This document shows positions 33,749 to 44,144 of a DNA stretch of 62,837 nt, piece after piece. Made by a program: the position numbers and the translations under genes. The notes under the pieces were generated by a model. That model worked only from the letters and a program-made list of their open reading frames with translations, was not told where the DNA came from and ran no database searches. The number at the start of each line of letters is the position of its first letter. Position 1 is the first letter of the stretch. Source of the DNA: Terriglobales bacterium. Lineage in GTDB: Bacteria; Acidobacteriota; Terriglobia; Terriglobales; Acidobacteriaceae. The DNA is taken from positions 1 through 62,837 of the forward strand of contig JAICXB010000021.1 in assembly GCA_025980765.1 (NCBI GenBank). The letters run 5' to 3'.

Positions 33749-35626
33749 TCATTTCTTGCCCTTCGTCTTTTCTTTTCCCGGAACGGAATCAGCGACGGTT
33801 TTGCTGCCTTGCGTGATCGTGAAAATTCTGTCCACTCCGGGCAGAGTGTGCTGCTCCGTTGTGCCGCCGGGCCAGCGGACCTCGACCTTTTCTACTCTCG
33901 TGGCTTTTCCGATGCCAAAATGGACTCGTGGATCGTTGTTCGAAAGGAAGCTGCCGCCGCTGAGCACGTCGGCGCGCTGGCGGACGCCATTGGCGGTGAG
34001 AAAGACGGTCGCGCCGGTGGCATCGCGTGGGCCCTTCGATCCGCCGATCAGTTTCAACTCAACCCAGTGGTTCCCATTCTGGACCGTATTGTGCAGCAGG
34101 CTGGGAGTGCCGTCCACATTATTAAGGACTACATCGATGTGACCGTCGTTAAACAGGTCGCCAAAGGCCGCGCCGCGGCTCGGATTCAGTTCTGCCAGTC
34201 CGCTCTTCGGGTTCGCCGGGACCACCTCGAAATGTTTGCCGTCCAGGTTGCGGAAGAGCAACGGACGCTGCTTCCATGTGGTCCCCCAGTCGTACTGGTC
34301 CACCTGGGGATACACGTGGCCATTGGCGAAGAAGATGTCCTTGCGACCATCGTTGTCGAAATCGAGAAAACCGACTCCCCATCCCAAAAAGGGAATCGTG
34401 GTTTCGGCAATTCCTGCCTGATAGCTCACATCGGTAAAGTTGCCGTCGCCTTCGTCGCTGTAGAGGGTGTCATAGTCATCGGAAAAGTTGGTGACCACCA
34501 CGTCGAGTTTGCCATCGTTTTTGTAATCGCCAACGGCGACTCCCATGGAGGCCTGCTCGCGCCCACTGTCATTCAGCGCCAAGCCTGAGGGATAACTCAT
34601 GTCCTCGAAGGCGCCGTCGCCCTTATTGACATAGCAATAGCGCGGAGTGGAATCGTTGGCGACGACCAGGTCGGGCTTGCCATCGTCATTCAGATCGGCA
34701 AAAACCGCGGAAAAGCCATAATAGGCATTGGGGTCGGAGACGCCGGCTTTTTCGCTGACATCCGTGAAGGTGCCGTCGCCGTTGTTGTGGAAGAGGTGAT
34801 CGTGCTCGCCCTGCAGGCCGCGCGGGCCGCACATCACCGGCTTACCGCGATATTGGCAGAAGCTGTACTGCGTAACGGCGGTGCCCGGCGCCGGCGGATG
34901 CTCCGTATCGAAGTGAACATAACCGGCGACGAAAAGATCCAACTTCCCGTCGCCATCATAGTCGCCAAAGGTCACGCCAGTGGACCAGCCACCGAGCGTG
35001 ACGCCGGCTTTCTCGGCGACATCGGTGAAGGTCCCGTCGTGGTTGTTATGGTAGAGGCGGTTTTTCCCATAATTGGAAACGTAAATGTCGGGCCAGCCAT
35101 CGTTGTCATAATCGCCGACGGCCACGCCGAACCCCCAGCGCTCGTTGGCGACCCCCGCCTTTTCCGTAACGTCGGTAAAGGTCCCATCGTGATTGTTGTG
35201 GAAGAGCGCGGCCCGGGGCGGCTTCTCCTTGCCGCGCAGCGCGTCATACGTCGAGCCGTTCACCAGGTAGATATCGAGCCAGCCATCATTGTCATAGTCG
35301 AGCAGCGCGACGCCAGAGCCAGGAGTTTCGATGATGTACTGCTTCTCCGGCGTGCCCATTTTGTGATGGAAGCTGGCGAGCCCGGCCTTTTCCGCAACGT
35401 TGACGAAGACGATAGGAGCGCCATCAACAAAGCCTCCGGCGGTGATCGGTCGGTGCTGCGCGTCTTTGACTGGCGCGTATTCGCCGCCGGTAGCCGCGCC
35501 GCCTTGCTGGGCAGTGGACTTGATGGACGGAATGGACGGAGCGGACGGGGTGGACGGCGTGGATGGGCGTTGCTGCGCGAAAAGAAGCGGAGCGAGGAAA
35601 ATAAGAGCAAGGGCGGGTTTACGCAT
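33749..35626 (-). CDS. CRTAC1-family FG-GAP/ASPIC protein
   Basis: About 625 residues with a signal peptide (ALALIFLAPLLFAQ). At least seven FG-GAP/VCBS blades with calcium-binding D-x-D-x-D-G loops (LLDYDNDGWLDIYLVNGSTY, VGDYDNDGWPDIYVSNYGKN) form a beta-propeller. The C-terminal ASPIC/UnbV domain follows (GATVFLTANG... VEVRWPGGTTEQHTL). Extracellular or periplasmic; the family is linked with adhesion and polymer binding, but the ligand is unknown. ATG 35626 is preferred over an ATG 13 codons upstream because it begins the signal peptide. It lies between two TPR genes on the same strand. Confidence 0.88.
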   Translation of the reverse strand: MRKPALALIFLAPLLFAQQRPSTPSTPSAPSIPSIKSTAQQGGAATGGEYAPVKDAQHRPITAGGFVDGAPIVFVNVAEKAGLASFHHKMGTPEKQYIIETPGSGVALLDYDNDGWLDIYLVNGSTYDALRGKEKPPRAALFHNNHDGTFTDVTEKAGVANERWGFGVAVGDYDNDGWPDIYVSNYGKNRLYHNNHDGTFTDVAEKAGVTLGGWSTGVTFGDYDGDGKLDLFVAGYVHFDTEHPPAPGTAVTQYSFCQYRGKPVMCGPRGLQGEHDHLFHNNGDGTFTDVSEKAGVSDPNAYYGFSAVFADLNDDGKPDLVVANDSTPRYCYVNKGDGAFEDMSYPSGLALNDSGREQASMGVAVGDYKNDGKLDVVVTNFSDDYDTLYSDEGDGNFTDVSYQAGIAETTIPFLGWGVGFLDFDNDGRKDIFFANGHVYPQVDQYDWGTTWKQRPLLFRNLDGKHFEVVPANPKSGLAELNPSRGAAFGDLFNDGHIDVVLNNVDGTPSLLHNTVQNGNHWVELKLIGGSKGPRDATGATVFLTANGVRQRADVLSGGSFLSNNDPRVHFGIGKATRVEKVEVRWPGGTTEQHTLPGVDRIFTITQGSKTVADSVPGKEKTKGKK

Positions 35627-35640
35627 GACTGATTCTAAGG

Positions 35641-35838
35641 ATTTCACCACGGAGGCACTGAGCACACGGAGAAATCATGAAAAAGCTTTCGGTTTCACGT
35701 TTCACGTTTCGGCAAATCCAGTTGCCAGTCAGAGTACCAGAGCTTGAGAAATCGACGGGTAGAGCCACGTCTCGAAATCCCAAATTAGAACCTAGTTTCT
35801 GTTTTCTCTGTGTCCTCCGTGTCTCCGTGGTGAAAAAG
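35641..35838. repeat. Inverted TCCGTGGTGAA-word repeats
   Basis: TTCACCACGGAGGCACTGAG (35643-) and, inverted, TGTCCTCCGTGTCTCCGTGG (35812-) bound this 200-base spacer, the same arrangement as at 9033-9186. The right copy directly abuts the stop of the TPR gene at 35839. No gene seen inside. Confidence 0.6.
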
Positions 35839-37386
35839 TCAGTTCGGCGAGGCTCCTCTGCGGGCCTGGTTCAGGCGCTCGACTTCGGCGAACTCGCGGG
35901 CGGCTTCGGCGCTACGTCCGGCGCGCTTCAGGCTTAGCGCCAGTTGATAGTGCGCTTCGGGGCTGGCCGGCGCTTCCTGCGATGCCTCACTCAAATAGCG
36001 GATGCTTTCGTCGAGATTACCTTGCTGCGCCAGCACCTTGCCAATGTTCATGGCAGTTTCAAAATTGTTGCGATCGAGCTGGCGGGCCTTGCTCAATTCA
36101 GCCAGCGCAGCTTCGGAGTTGCCGTAGCGCAGCAAGATGCTGCCGAGCCCGATGTGCCCGCGAGGATCGTCAGGACGCAAGCGCACTAGCTCGCGGTACT
36201 GTGCCATGGCGGCGTCTTTATCTCCGCTGGATTCGAGCGCGGTGCCGAGCAGGAACCTGGCTTCAGCATCGTCGGGACGCAGCGCGATCGCGGCCTGTAA
36301 TGCCTGCGCCGCGCCCGCGGCATCGTTGAGCGCGTAGCGTTCCCGTCCGAGATAAAGCTGCGCGTCGAAGCTGCCGGGCTGCAACGCAATTGCCTGCTCC
36401 AGCGATTTGACCGCCTCGGGATGGCGGCCCTGCACTCCCTGGCTGATTCCCAGAATGGTGTACGCGTCGGCGTATTGCGGATTCAACGAGAGCGCGCGAT
36501 GCGCTTCGGCCTCGGCCGCCTGGGGATGTCGAGTGTTCTCCAGCACCAGCGCGTCCATATAGGCAAGCTGTGCCGATTTGGGCTGCTGCTGCACCAGCGG
36601 ACCCAGCACTTCGCTGGCTTCCTGCCAGCGGCCAAGTTGGATGAGGGAAGCGGAGAGATCCTGACGCGCCGGCACAAAATCAGGATTGTTCTTGAGCGCC
36701 CGGCGCAAATGCAAAATCGCCGCGTCGGGATGGTTCAAATCGAGATACAAACTGGCGCGCGCGTATTCAAGGCGCGGATCTCCCGGCGGCAACGAGACTC
36801 CGAGAATGCGCACCTGCACGCCGGCGGCCGTGTAGTCCTTTATTTGCCGCAGCGCGTTGATCAAATCGAAGCGCAGGTCGGGCTGGTCGGCATTGATGTC
36901 GAGCGCGCGCGACATGTGCTGAATGGCTTCTTTGAGATCTCCGCCGCTAACCGCCAGAAGGCGCCCGAGCAAGGCTTCGGCCGCAAAGTTGTGGGCGTCA
37001 AGCGCGATCGCCTGGCGCGCTTCGGCGATGGCATCGCCGCGCTTTCCGGCATCGAACAATGCCGACGCCAACTCAGCATGCGCCTGCGAATTCCTGGGCT
37101 GAAGTTGAATGGCTTGCAGAAAATCGGCAGTCGCATCGGCAATGCGCACCTGTTGCAGACGAACCAAACCGCGCTGTTGCAGGGCATCGACATCATTGGG
37201 ATTCGCTTCGAGTTTCTTGGTCAAGTCCCGGTCGGAGCCGGCAAGCGAGGCCGCCTTCGATTCAAATCGTTTTTGATGCGACAGTTCCGGAAGCTGTGCG
37301 GAAAGAGAAGCCGGAATGCACAACCCGGTTGCGACAGAGACCAAGATCATCCGTCGCAGCAAGGGCCCGGGAACCACAGGAAACAT
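35839..37386 (-). CDS. Exported TPR-repeat protein
   Basis: 515 residues with a signal peptide (MILVSVATGLCIPASLSAQ at about 13-31) and some twelve TPR units (ALQQRGLVRLQQVRIADATA, ADAYTILGISQGVQGRHPEA, ALAELSKARQLDRNNFETAM). Its C-terminal half is Ala-rich. It is first in the run TPR, CRTAC1, TPR and lies 200 bases downstream of the TonB receptor gene on the same strand, so it may serve that receptor. Start 37386 by frame; an ATG at 37350 is also possible. No ribosome binding site decides. Confidence 0.82.
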   Translation of the reverse strand: MFPVVPGPLLRRMILVSVATGLCIPASLSAQLPELSHQKRFESKAASLAGSDRDLTKKLEANPNDVDALQQRGLVRLQQVRIADATADFLQAIQLQPRNSQAHAELASALFDAGKRGDAIAEARQAIALDAHNFAAEALLGRLLAVSGGDLKEAIQHMSRALDINADQPDLRFDLINALRQIKDYTAAGVQVRILGVSLPPGDPRLEYARASLYLDLNHPDAAILHLRRALKNNPDFVPARQDLSASLIQLGRWQEASEVLGPLVQQQPKSAQLAYMDALVLENTRHPQAAEAEAHRALSLNPQYADAYTILGISQGVQGRHPEAVKSLEQAIALQPGSFDAQLYLGRERYALNDAAGAAQALQAAIALRPDDAEARFLLGTALESSGDKDAAMAQYRELVRLRPDDPRGHIGLGSILLRYGNSEAALAELSKARQLDRNNFETAMNIGKVLAQQGNLDESIRYLSEASQEAPASPEAHYQLALSLKRAGRSAEAAREFAEVERLNQARRGASPN

Positions 37387-37587
37387 GGGGAGAAGTTTAA
37401 ATCAAAGCTGCCGAAGCGGAAGTGAGATTTTGAGGAGCAAAAGCGACGACTAAAGCAAAGGCAAAACCAAGAACAAAGGCAAACGCAAGGTCCTTCGCCT
37501 CTGGCTTCGCCGTCGGCTCAGGATGACAACAGCAGTGGGGCAGAAAAAGGCCAGGGCCGAAGCCCTGGCCTCCCGAGAGACTGCGGA
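37387..37587. other. Spacer between TonB receptor and TPR gene
   Basis: No gene. It contains an AAAGGCAAAACCAAGAACAA tract, a partial GGCTTCGCCGTCGGCTCAGG word (37502-37521) of the CTCAGGATGACA family, and CCAGGGCCGAAGCCCTGG (37551-37568), a hairpin just 3' of the receptor stop that could terminate it. Confidence 0.45.
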
Positions 37588-40500
37588 TTAGAAGATGATC
37601 TTAGCGCGATACTGGCCGGTTCGAGGCGGTAATGCGTTATCGAAGCGACCGAAGGCAAAGGGTCCCGTGCCCGAGGTAAAAGAATTGCCCACGCTCTGGT
37701 TTGGAACAACTTTGTCGTCAGCATTGAAGACGTTGAAGAACTCAATGCCCAATTGCATGCTGATGCGCTCGGTGACTTTCAGGTTCTTAAACAGCGAGAG
37801 GTCAGTGCGGAACAATCCCGGACCGGTGAACTCATTGCGTCTGCTGTTGCCAAAGCAAATAAGGCTGCCGTTCAGGTTCGTAACACAGCTTGCGCCGTTC
37901 GCCTGGGTGGGCGGAAGGAACGCTGCCGGATTCAGGAACTGTCCGCCGGCGTCCAGGATGGGATCGATGCCCGGCTTGATAATGGCATAGGTATTTACGC
38001 CAATGTCATTTTGGGCATCCACTGAGAATGGCTGTCCGGTTGACCAGTTCACGACAGTGTTGACCTGCCATCCGCCAATCACGCGATCGAGCACTGGACC
38101 GGAGTTGCTGGCAAAGCGCTTACCGCTGCCGAAGGGAAGATCAGCAATGACGTTGGCTACAAAGACGTGGCGGCGATCCAGCGAAGAGTTGCCGCGATCA
38201 ACGCTGAAGTCAAACGGATCGATCGGTCCGCCGGCATTGCCGCGGGTATCACCCGGGCCATTAAAGATGCCGGTGGAATCGTCGATGTTATGGCTCCAGG
38301 TGTAGGAGATCCCCCCCAGCAAGCCATAGGAGAATCGCTTCTCCAAATGGGTTTGCAGGGCATAGTAGTCGCCGGAGGCGCGGTTCTCGTCGATCACCAG
38401 ATTGCCGATATGGGAACCATCCGGCGCCAGTCCAGAACCAAGACCATTGCCGTTCGAACCTAGCTGCCGCGCCGCGACGAGGTTTCTGCTGTTGGTGCCT
38501 ACTCCGCCGATGTCGAGCAGGAAATCCCTGGCAAACTGCCACTGATAGGTCAGGTTGTACTCGTGAACGTATTCGTTCTTCGCATTCTTAGGAAGAATGT
38601 TCAAGCTGGTGCCGCCGGTGATGACGGGCGGATTGGTGATCACGGCTACCGGAGGACCGGTGGCGAGGTTTATCAGCGGAGGACATCCGGCTCCGCCGCA
38701 GTTGATGCTGGCCGCCTCAGGCGGATTCGTGATCAGCGGATAAACATTCAGCGAATCTTCTGTATAGAACAGGCCGTAACCGCCGCGCAGTACAAACTGC
38801 TGCTGAGAACCGAACGATTTCGCAAAGCCAATTCTCGGACCAAAGTTGTGATAGACGGTGTCCACAAGAGGATCGCTGCTGTCCCGGGCCACGTGGAGCG
38901 TCATGGTAGCGGGATCGTAGTTGGCCAAACGCCCGCTGGCCTCAGTGAACGGCGAGAACAGGTCCCAGCGCAGGCCAAGATTCAAGGTAAGAGTAGGCGT
39001 GACCTTCCAGTCATCCTGGGCAAAGGCGGCTACTTCGTGGCCGTGCAGTTCATAGGGCAGATCGTTGTCGCCATTGGTGCCCGCGGCAGAGAAATCAGAA
39101 TTCTGGCCCAGCAAAGCTTGTATTTGGGAATTGCCGCTAGCGCCCGGACCGTACCCGATCTGGCCTTTCAGCGGATTGGCGTTGTTGATGGTGCTGAGCA
39201 CACGAGGCCGCACTTCACCGCCGAACTTGAATGAGTGATTGCCTTTCACGATGCTCACGCTGTCGTTGACGTAGAAGTTATAGGAAGTGACGAGCAGCGG
39301 TCCGTTGTCGCCGAGGAACTCAACGGATCCGGGATCGTTGAAGCCGAGCCCTAAGCCGCCGGAGGTGGCGAAAGTACCCTTATTGCAGTTGGGGATTCCG
39401 ACATCATTGCAGAAGGTCGCGCTGGTGCCGCAGGCGCCGCCGATTCCGCAGTTCAGAATGCCGATCTGGATGCGGGTGTAACCGAAGCGAAGTTCGTTGA
39501 GCAAGCTGGGAGTGAAGGGCTCGGTGTCGCTCATGACGAACTGGCGAGTGTTGCCGACTTCATCGCCCGCTCCGAATCCTGCGGTGGGCAGGCCAGGGAA
39601 GAAATTTGCCCGCACGCGCTGCTGGTCACTGTTGCTGTAACGCAGACTGAGCTGATTCTGCTTGAAAAGCCGATGGTCGATCTTTACGTCGTAGGAATCA
39701 ATCGTTTCCTGATTGTTTCGTGTGCCGGCGAAATTTGGATTGCTGTTGCTCGGATCGAGGACGCCGGGAATGTTGGGCAGCGGATACTTGTTGAAAATCG
39801 CCAGGGCCTGCGTGCTGACGCAGTCTGTCGCCGCAGTCGCCGTGGAGGAGCAGGCGGGCAGCGAGCTGAAATTCGGGATCACGTTACCTGGGAACGGCGC
39901 GCCGGTAATGGGATCTTTCAGTTGTGCCGTGAAGGCGGAGAAATCACCGTTGCGAGCGCCAGCGGTGGGAACCGCGTCGGTAAAGAAATTCGGAATGTGA
40001 TTTCGCTGTCCCAGATAGTCGCCGAAAAAGAATGTACGGTCTTTAAAGATCGGCCCGCCCAGGGTCCCGCCGAATTCATTGATGTGGCTGATGGTCTTGC
40101 GGAACGTGTTGTTTACTACCGCTGCATTTGCGCCCGGTTGGGCAAGGTCGAAGTCCCTGGTCGCTTTGATAATCGGAGCCGTCGCATTCAAAGCATCATT
40201 CTGCCCGAAGTAGTAGACCTTGCCGTGAAACTGATTGGTGCCCGACTGATAGCGCGTGTTGATGGTGGCACCGCCGCGTCCGGTGTCGGCCTTGGCGACG
40301 CTGGTTTCAACCTGAAATTCCTGAATGGCTTCCGGATTGGGAAACACGCCGATGTTCTGGTACTGCGGCTCGTTGTTGTCCACTCCATCGAGAGTGAAAT
40401 TGTTTTCGGTGGGGCGCAAGCCATTGGCAGAGATGGCTGAGCCGCCCGAGCGGCTGAAACGGGCTGCGGGAGTATTACCGCGCGCATCGCCCATTCCGGG

Positions 40501-41070
40501 AACGCTGCCGGCATTGGGATCGCCCTGATTGAAAATGGATTGGTCCGTAATGGTGTTGGTGAATGCGCGATTCACACCCGGAGCCAGCGTCGCCAGATCA
40601 GTGAAGTTCAGTCCTTGGAGGGGCAGTTCCGTAACCTGGCGTCCGGTAATCACTTCACCTCGGCTGCTGGTTTCGGTTTCCAGCAAAGGCGCGGCACCGG
40701 TGACGGTGACCGTCTCGGTGGCTTCGCCCGGAGTGAGCGTGAAGTTCACCGCGCGCACGTCGCCAATCTGCAGCACGATGTCGGTAGTTTGTGTCTTAAA
40801 GCCCTGGCGTGAGGCCTCGACCCGATATGGTCCTGGCTGCAGCACGGCCGGTTCATTGAAATAGCCGTCGCCGTTGCTAGTGAGATCGACTTCCTGACCC
40901 GTGGCAGTATTTGTGATTTTCACGGTAGCGCCGGAGACCACCGCGCCGGTGGAGTCGACGACGTGTCCGGTTACGCCGGCGCGATCATTTTGTGCGAAGG
41001 CGGAGGAAGCGAAGAAGAGCAGAAGCGAAACCAGCGGTAATGCCACGCGTTGCGCGCGTCGCGTAATCAT
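37588..41070 (-). CDS. Oar-like TonB-dependent outer-membrane receptor
   Basis: 1,160 residues. Signal peptide 1-26; carboxypeptidase-regulatory-like beta sandwich about 28-115 (GVTGHVVDSTGAVVSGATVK); plug domain about 120-260 (ITGRQVTELPLQG, LRPTENNFTLDGVDNNEP); 22-strand barrel to the end, finishing ...GQYRAKIIF with the aromatic C-terminal residue BAM recognises. It imports bulky ligands using TonB energy; no SusD-like lipoprotein is near. GGGGGAT lies 8 bases before the ATG. Its promoter region holds LacI-like palindromes (41141-41158). Neighbouring GH31 and TPR/CRTAC1 genes suggest a glucan-oligomer substrate. Confidence 0.9.
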   Translation of the reverse strand: MITRRAQRVALPLVSLLLFFASSAFAQNDRAGVTGHVVDSTGAVVSGATVKITNTATGQEVDLTSNGDGYFNEPAVLQPGPYRVEASRQGFKTQTTDIVLQIGDVRAVNFTLTPGEATETVTVTGAAPLLETETSSRGEVITGRQVTELPLQGLNFTDLATLAPGVNRAFTNTITDQSIFNQGDPNAGSVPGMGDARGNTPAARFSRSGGSAISANGLRPTENNFTLDGVDNNEPQYQNIGVFPNPEAIQEFQVETSVAKADTGRGGATINTRYQSGTNQFHGKVYYFGQNDALNATAPIIKATRDFDLAQPGANAAVVNNTFRKTISHINEFGGTLGGPIFKDRTFFFGDYLGQRNHIPNFFTDAVPTAGARNGDFSAFTAQLKDPITGAPFPGNVIPNFSSLPACSSTATAATDCVSTQALAIFNKYPLPNIPGVLDPSNSNPNFAGTRNNQETIDSYDVKIDHRLFKQNQLSLRYSNSDQQRVRANFFPGLPTAGFGAGDEVGNTRQFVMSDTEPFTPSLLNELRFGYTRIQIGILNCGIGGACGTSATFCNDVGIPNCNKGTFATSGGLGLGFNDPGSVEFLGDNGPLLVTSYNFYVNDSVSIVKGNHSFKFGGEVRPRVLSTINNANPLKGQIGYGPGASGNSQIQALLGQNSDFSAAGTNGDNDLPYELHGHEVAAFAQDDWKVTPTLTLNLGLRWDLFSPFTEASGRLANYDPATMTLHVARDSSDPLVDTVYHNFGPRIGFAKSFGSQQQFVLRGGYGLFYTEDSLNVYPLITNPPEAASINCGGAGCPPLINLATGPPVAVITNPPVITGGTSLNILPKNAKNEYVHEYNLTYQWQFARDFLLDIGGVGTNSRNLVAARQLGSNGNGLGSGLAPDGSHIGNLVIDENRASGDYYALQTHLEKRFSYGLLGGISYTWSHNIDDSTGIFNGPGDTRGNAGGPIDPFDFSVDRGNSSLDRRHVFVANVIADLPFGSGKRFASNSGPVLDRVIGGWQVNTVVNWSTGQPFSVDAQNDIGVNTYAIIKPGIDPILDAGGQFLNPAAFLPPTQANGASCVTNLNGSLICFGNSRRNEFTGPGLFRTDLSLFKNLKVTERISMQLGIEFFNVFNADDKVVPNQSVGNSFTSGTGPFAFGRFDNALPPRTGQYRAKIIF

Positions 41071-41408
41071 GTCAATCCCCCAAGAACCAACCCTTGTTCA
41101 GCCGGACTGCAGGACTGTAGACACTACGGACTAGCTAGAAAATCGATTAACGTTAGTCACATGGAGGGCGGAAGTCAATACAGAGTTGAGGATTTTTTAG
41201 GGAGGAATGGGGAAGGCAAACAGGCGTACAGATTTTGGTAGAGGCTGCCAGCGGATTTTTCCAGTTTTCAGTAGGGCAGGACGGACTGCTTCCCCTGGAT
41301 CGTCAGAAGAGCCATGCACCCAGCCGTTTCGTCTGACAGATCTCGGGAGATCCTTCGGACGCTTCGCGTCCTTCAGGATGACAGCTCAAAAAAAAGTTCG
41401 CCCCCACA
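41071..41408. other. Promoter region of TonB receptor plus repeat word
   Basis: No gene. The left part is the receptor promoter. The right part (41343-41384) holds GAGATCCTTCGGACGCTTCG followed by CGTCCTTCAGGATGACAG, a dispersed family that recurs almost identically at 58477-58519. Confidence 0.55.
41141..41158. promoter_or_regulatory. LacI-like operator pair upstream of TonB receptor
   Basis: AATCGATT (41141-41148) overlaps GATTAACGTTAGTC (41145-41158), which has TAACGTTA at its core. The same two elements, AATCGATT and a TTAAACGTTTAA palindrome, occur between the LacI gene and the second receptor (53129-53159). Shared control is inferred. Confidence 0.45.
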
Positions 41409-43967
41409 TCATTCGTGTCCCAGCGAAAAGCAAACACTTGGCTGCTGGGTTGCGCTGCATGATATCCGCAATTCGGCGCCTTGCGATGGATTCGCAAACG
41501 TGACGGTCATTTTCTGCTCTTTCTGGTTATACGATGAGCCTGGGATTGGGTTGCCGTTCAGCTCCACCTTCTGCGGCTGCTGCTTCACCCCGTAGATCAC
41601 GGCTTGAATTTGGTTGAACCAGGGTTTATAGCTTCCTTCCTGCGGTGAAATCTTCACGCGCAACGCGTCTTCGTATCCCTCGCAAGTGTAGTTGACCCGG
41701 AGGTAGTCGCCTTTGAGATAGTTGAAACTCACCCCATCATCCATGTAGAGCGAGCCGGCGCAGGTGCGGTCGGGATACACGCGCAGCTCCAGCGGTCCCC
41801 GAGGCATTTCCGAGGTGCTCTGCACCAGTGGCTGCCGGGGAATGATGGCTCCGCCGCGGACAAAGACCGGCAGTGTGTCGAGCGCGGGTTTGATCTGGAC
41901 TTCCTGCGCGGCAAACTGCTTGCCGGTCCAATAGTCATACCAAAGACTTCCTTTCGGGAGTGCGACTGGATAATCCTGGACGAATTCATATGGCTCGGGG
42001 GCGATGAGCAGATCGCGTCCGAAGAGGTATTCGCTGTCTTTGCCATCGCCGCCCAGCAGGTCTTCCTGATCGGGATATTCGAGGAAGAGCGGCCGCATCA
42101 GCGGGAGGCCATCGCGCGTGGTCTCCTCCAGGCTGGTGTAGATGTACGGCATCAGGCGATAGCGTTCCTCGATGTATCGTTTGCGAACGGCTTCATGCGC
42201 GGGACCGTGTACCCACGGCTCCTGGTTGGCGCTGCCTTTCGTGGTGTGGTCGCGGTCGATGGGATTGAATGAGCCCAGCTCAATCCACTTGGTGAGCAGA
42301 TCGGGCTGCGGACTGCCGGCAAAGCCGCCGATATCGTCGCCGATCAGCGGAAGCCCGCTGATGCCGAGGTTCTCCAGCATGGGCACGCTGATGCGCATGT
42401 GGTTCCAGGTGCTGGAATTGTCGCCCGTCCATGAGGCGGCATAGCGCTCTCCGCCGGCATACGTCGCGCGAGTAAGCACAAATGGGCGCAGGTTTGGACG
42501 CAACTTGAGCAGGCCGTCGTGGGTGGCTTCCGAGTTGAGCATGCCGAAGACGTTGTGGATCTCGCGCTGGTCGGTGATGCGCGGCGGCTCTCCCGGTTCT
42601 TCCACGCGATCGACTACATCCAGCGGCATGGTCTTGTCGGCGCGCTCGAAAATAGCGGGCTCATTCATATCGTTCCAGAAGCCGGCCACGCCATCGTCGA
42701 CGAACTGTTTGTATAGCGATCCCCACCAGTCGCGCGCGGCTTTGCGGGTGAAGTCGGGAAAGACGCTCTTTCCCGGCCAGACCACGCCAACGTAATCGCT
42801 TCCGTCGGGATTCTTCACGAAGAAATCGCCGGCCTCGCCGGAATCGTAGGGCGCGTATCCGCGCTCCTGCTTGATGTGCAGGTCAGTAATCAGGACCGTG
42901 CGCACACCCTGGCTGAGAAAGTCGTGAACCATGCCAGCAAAATTCGGGAATTTCTGCGGATCGACGGTGAAGGGGCGGTTCTCGCGCTGGTAATCGATGT
43001 CGAGATAGATCACGTCCAGCGGGAGTTTTTTCTGGCGATAAGTATTGACGATCTCGCGAGCGCGCGATTCGGGATAGTAGCTGTAGCGGGACTGCTGAAA
43101 TCCCAGAGACCACAACGGGGGCAACGGAGTGCGGCCAACCAGCGCAGTGTAGGCTTCGACAACTCGCTTGGGAGTGGGACCATAAATGAAGTAGTAATCG
43201 AGGTCTCCGCCTTCGGCTCCGAATGAGTACTCGTCAGGCGCACCCTTGCCGAATTGCCAGTGCTGGCGGTAGGTGTTGTCGAAGAGCATTCCATAGCTGA
43301 CGCCGTGTCGCAGAGCCAGCAAGAACGGGATGCTCTTATAAAGAGGATCGGTGGACTCCTGCCATCCGTACACATCGGAGTTCCACATGGTGAACGCCTG
43401 GTTGCGATGGTCGAGCGATCCGGCCTTGTCTCCCAATCCAAAATAGTGCTCGTCCTCAGGCATGTAGCGGGCGACGGTGAATTCCGGGCCATTCCAAGCT
43501 AACGGCGCGACATCACGGCAGAGCTGAGTGCCGTCAGCAGAAAGAATGCTGATGGTGGAATCGGCGCGAGCCACCCGCACTCGGAGAGCGGCCGTGGCGA
43601 GTTCAACTGCATCCGCAGTTTCGGAAACCGAAACCTTCGGCGGGTTCTGGGGAGCCTGGCCGGCAGCAGGCAACACCGCATAGGAGTGCCGATTCAGGAA
43701 TTGCGCTTCGCGCGTGGCGCGCACGCGAATGATGCTGTCCTCGATTGCGGTAATGCGCAGCAGCCCGTTTTCCGCGCGGATTTCCACTCCGCCGGGAGAG
43801 GCTTGAAAGCTGCGCACGACGCCGAGTTCCACATGATGGGAAGCGCTATTGGCCTGAGTCGATCGCGCCTGGCTCACTCCACTGCTGCTAGAAGGATTTT
43901 GAGAGACCTGCGCGCCCGCGCGTGCGACAAGAAAAAAGAGGAAGAGAAAAAGGCTGACGTTCTTCAT
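41409..43967 (-). CDS. GH31 alpha-glucosidase/alpha-xylosidase
   Basis: 852 residues, exported (signal peptide FLFLFFLVARAGAQ). Layout: N-terminal galactose-mutarotase-like domain to about 255, the GH31 (beta/alpha)8 barrel about 280-600, then proximal and distal beta domains, including DUF5110-like sequence. The nucleophile is Asp433 in GFWNDMNEPAIF; the acid/base is Asp516 in SWTGDNSSTW. RYSYYPESRAREI and DLHIKQERGYAPYDSG complete the active-site loops. It removes terminal alpha-linked glucose (or xylose) from oligosaccharides in the periplasm. Whether it prefers maltose-type or xyloglucan-type links cannot be read. No Shine-Dalgarno is visible before the ATG. Confidence 0.93.
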   Translation of the reverse strand: MKNVSLFLFLFFLVARAGAQVSQNPSSSSGVSQARSTQANSASHHVELGVVRSFQASPGGVEIRAENGLLRITAIEDSIIRVRATREAQFLNRHSYAVLPAAGQAPQNPPKVSVSETADAVELATAALRVRVARADSTISILSADGTQLCRDVAPLAWNGPEFTVARYMPEDEHYFGLGDKAGSLDHRNQAFTMWNSDVYGWQESTDPLYKSIPFLLALRHGVSYGMLFDNTYRQHWQFGKGAPDEYSFGAEGGDLDYYFIYGPTPKRVVEAYTALVGRTPLPPLWSLGFQQSRYSYYPESRAREIVNTYRQKKLPLDVIYLDIDYQRENRPFTVDPQKFPNFAGMVHDFLSQGVRTVLITDLHIKQERGYAPYDSGEAGDFFVKNPDGSDYVGVVWPGKSVFPDFTRKAARDWWGSLYKQFVDDGVAGFWNDMNEPAIFERADKTMPLDVVDRVEEPGEPPRITDQREIHNVFGMLNSEATHDGLLKLRPNLRPFVLTRATYAGGERYAASWTGDNSSTWNHMRISVPMLENLGISGLPLIGDDIGGFAGSPQPDLLTKWIELGSFNPIDRDHTTKGSANQEPWVHGPAHEAVRKRYIEERYRLMPYIYTSLEETTRDGLPLMRPLFLEYPDQEDLLGGDGKDSEYLFGRDLLIAPEPYEFVQDYPVALPKGSLWYDYWTGKQFAAQEVQIKPALDTLPVFVRGGAIIPRQPLVQSTSEMPRGPLELRVYPDRTCAGSLYMDDGVSFNYLKGDYLRVNYTCEGYEDALRVKISPQEGSYKPWFNQIQAVIYGVKQQPQKVELNGNPIPGSSYNQKEQKMTVTFANPSQGAELRISCSATQQPSVCFSLGHE

Positions 43968-44144
43968 AGGAGGATAAGAGAAGCTGCAAGGTAGGACACG
44001 GCGGGGGCATTGTCAAATGTTTGCCGCTTGCTTTTGAACTTATGCGTCCCGGCACGCTCGGTAAAACCCAGCCTGCTGCGTCTTCAGCGCGCGCCTTCCG
44101 ATGCTTGGGTTCGGGTTACACTGGCAGAAATCCAGCCTGGAAAT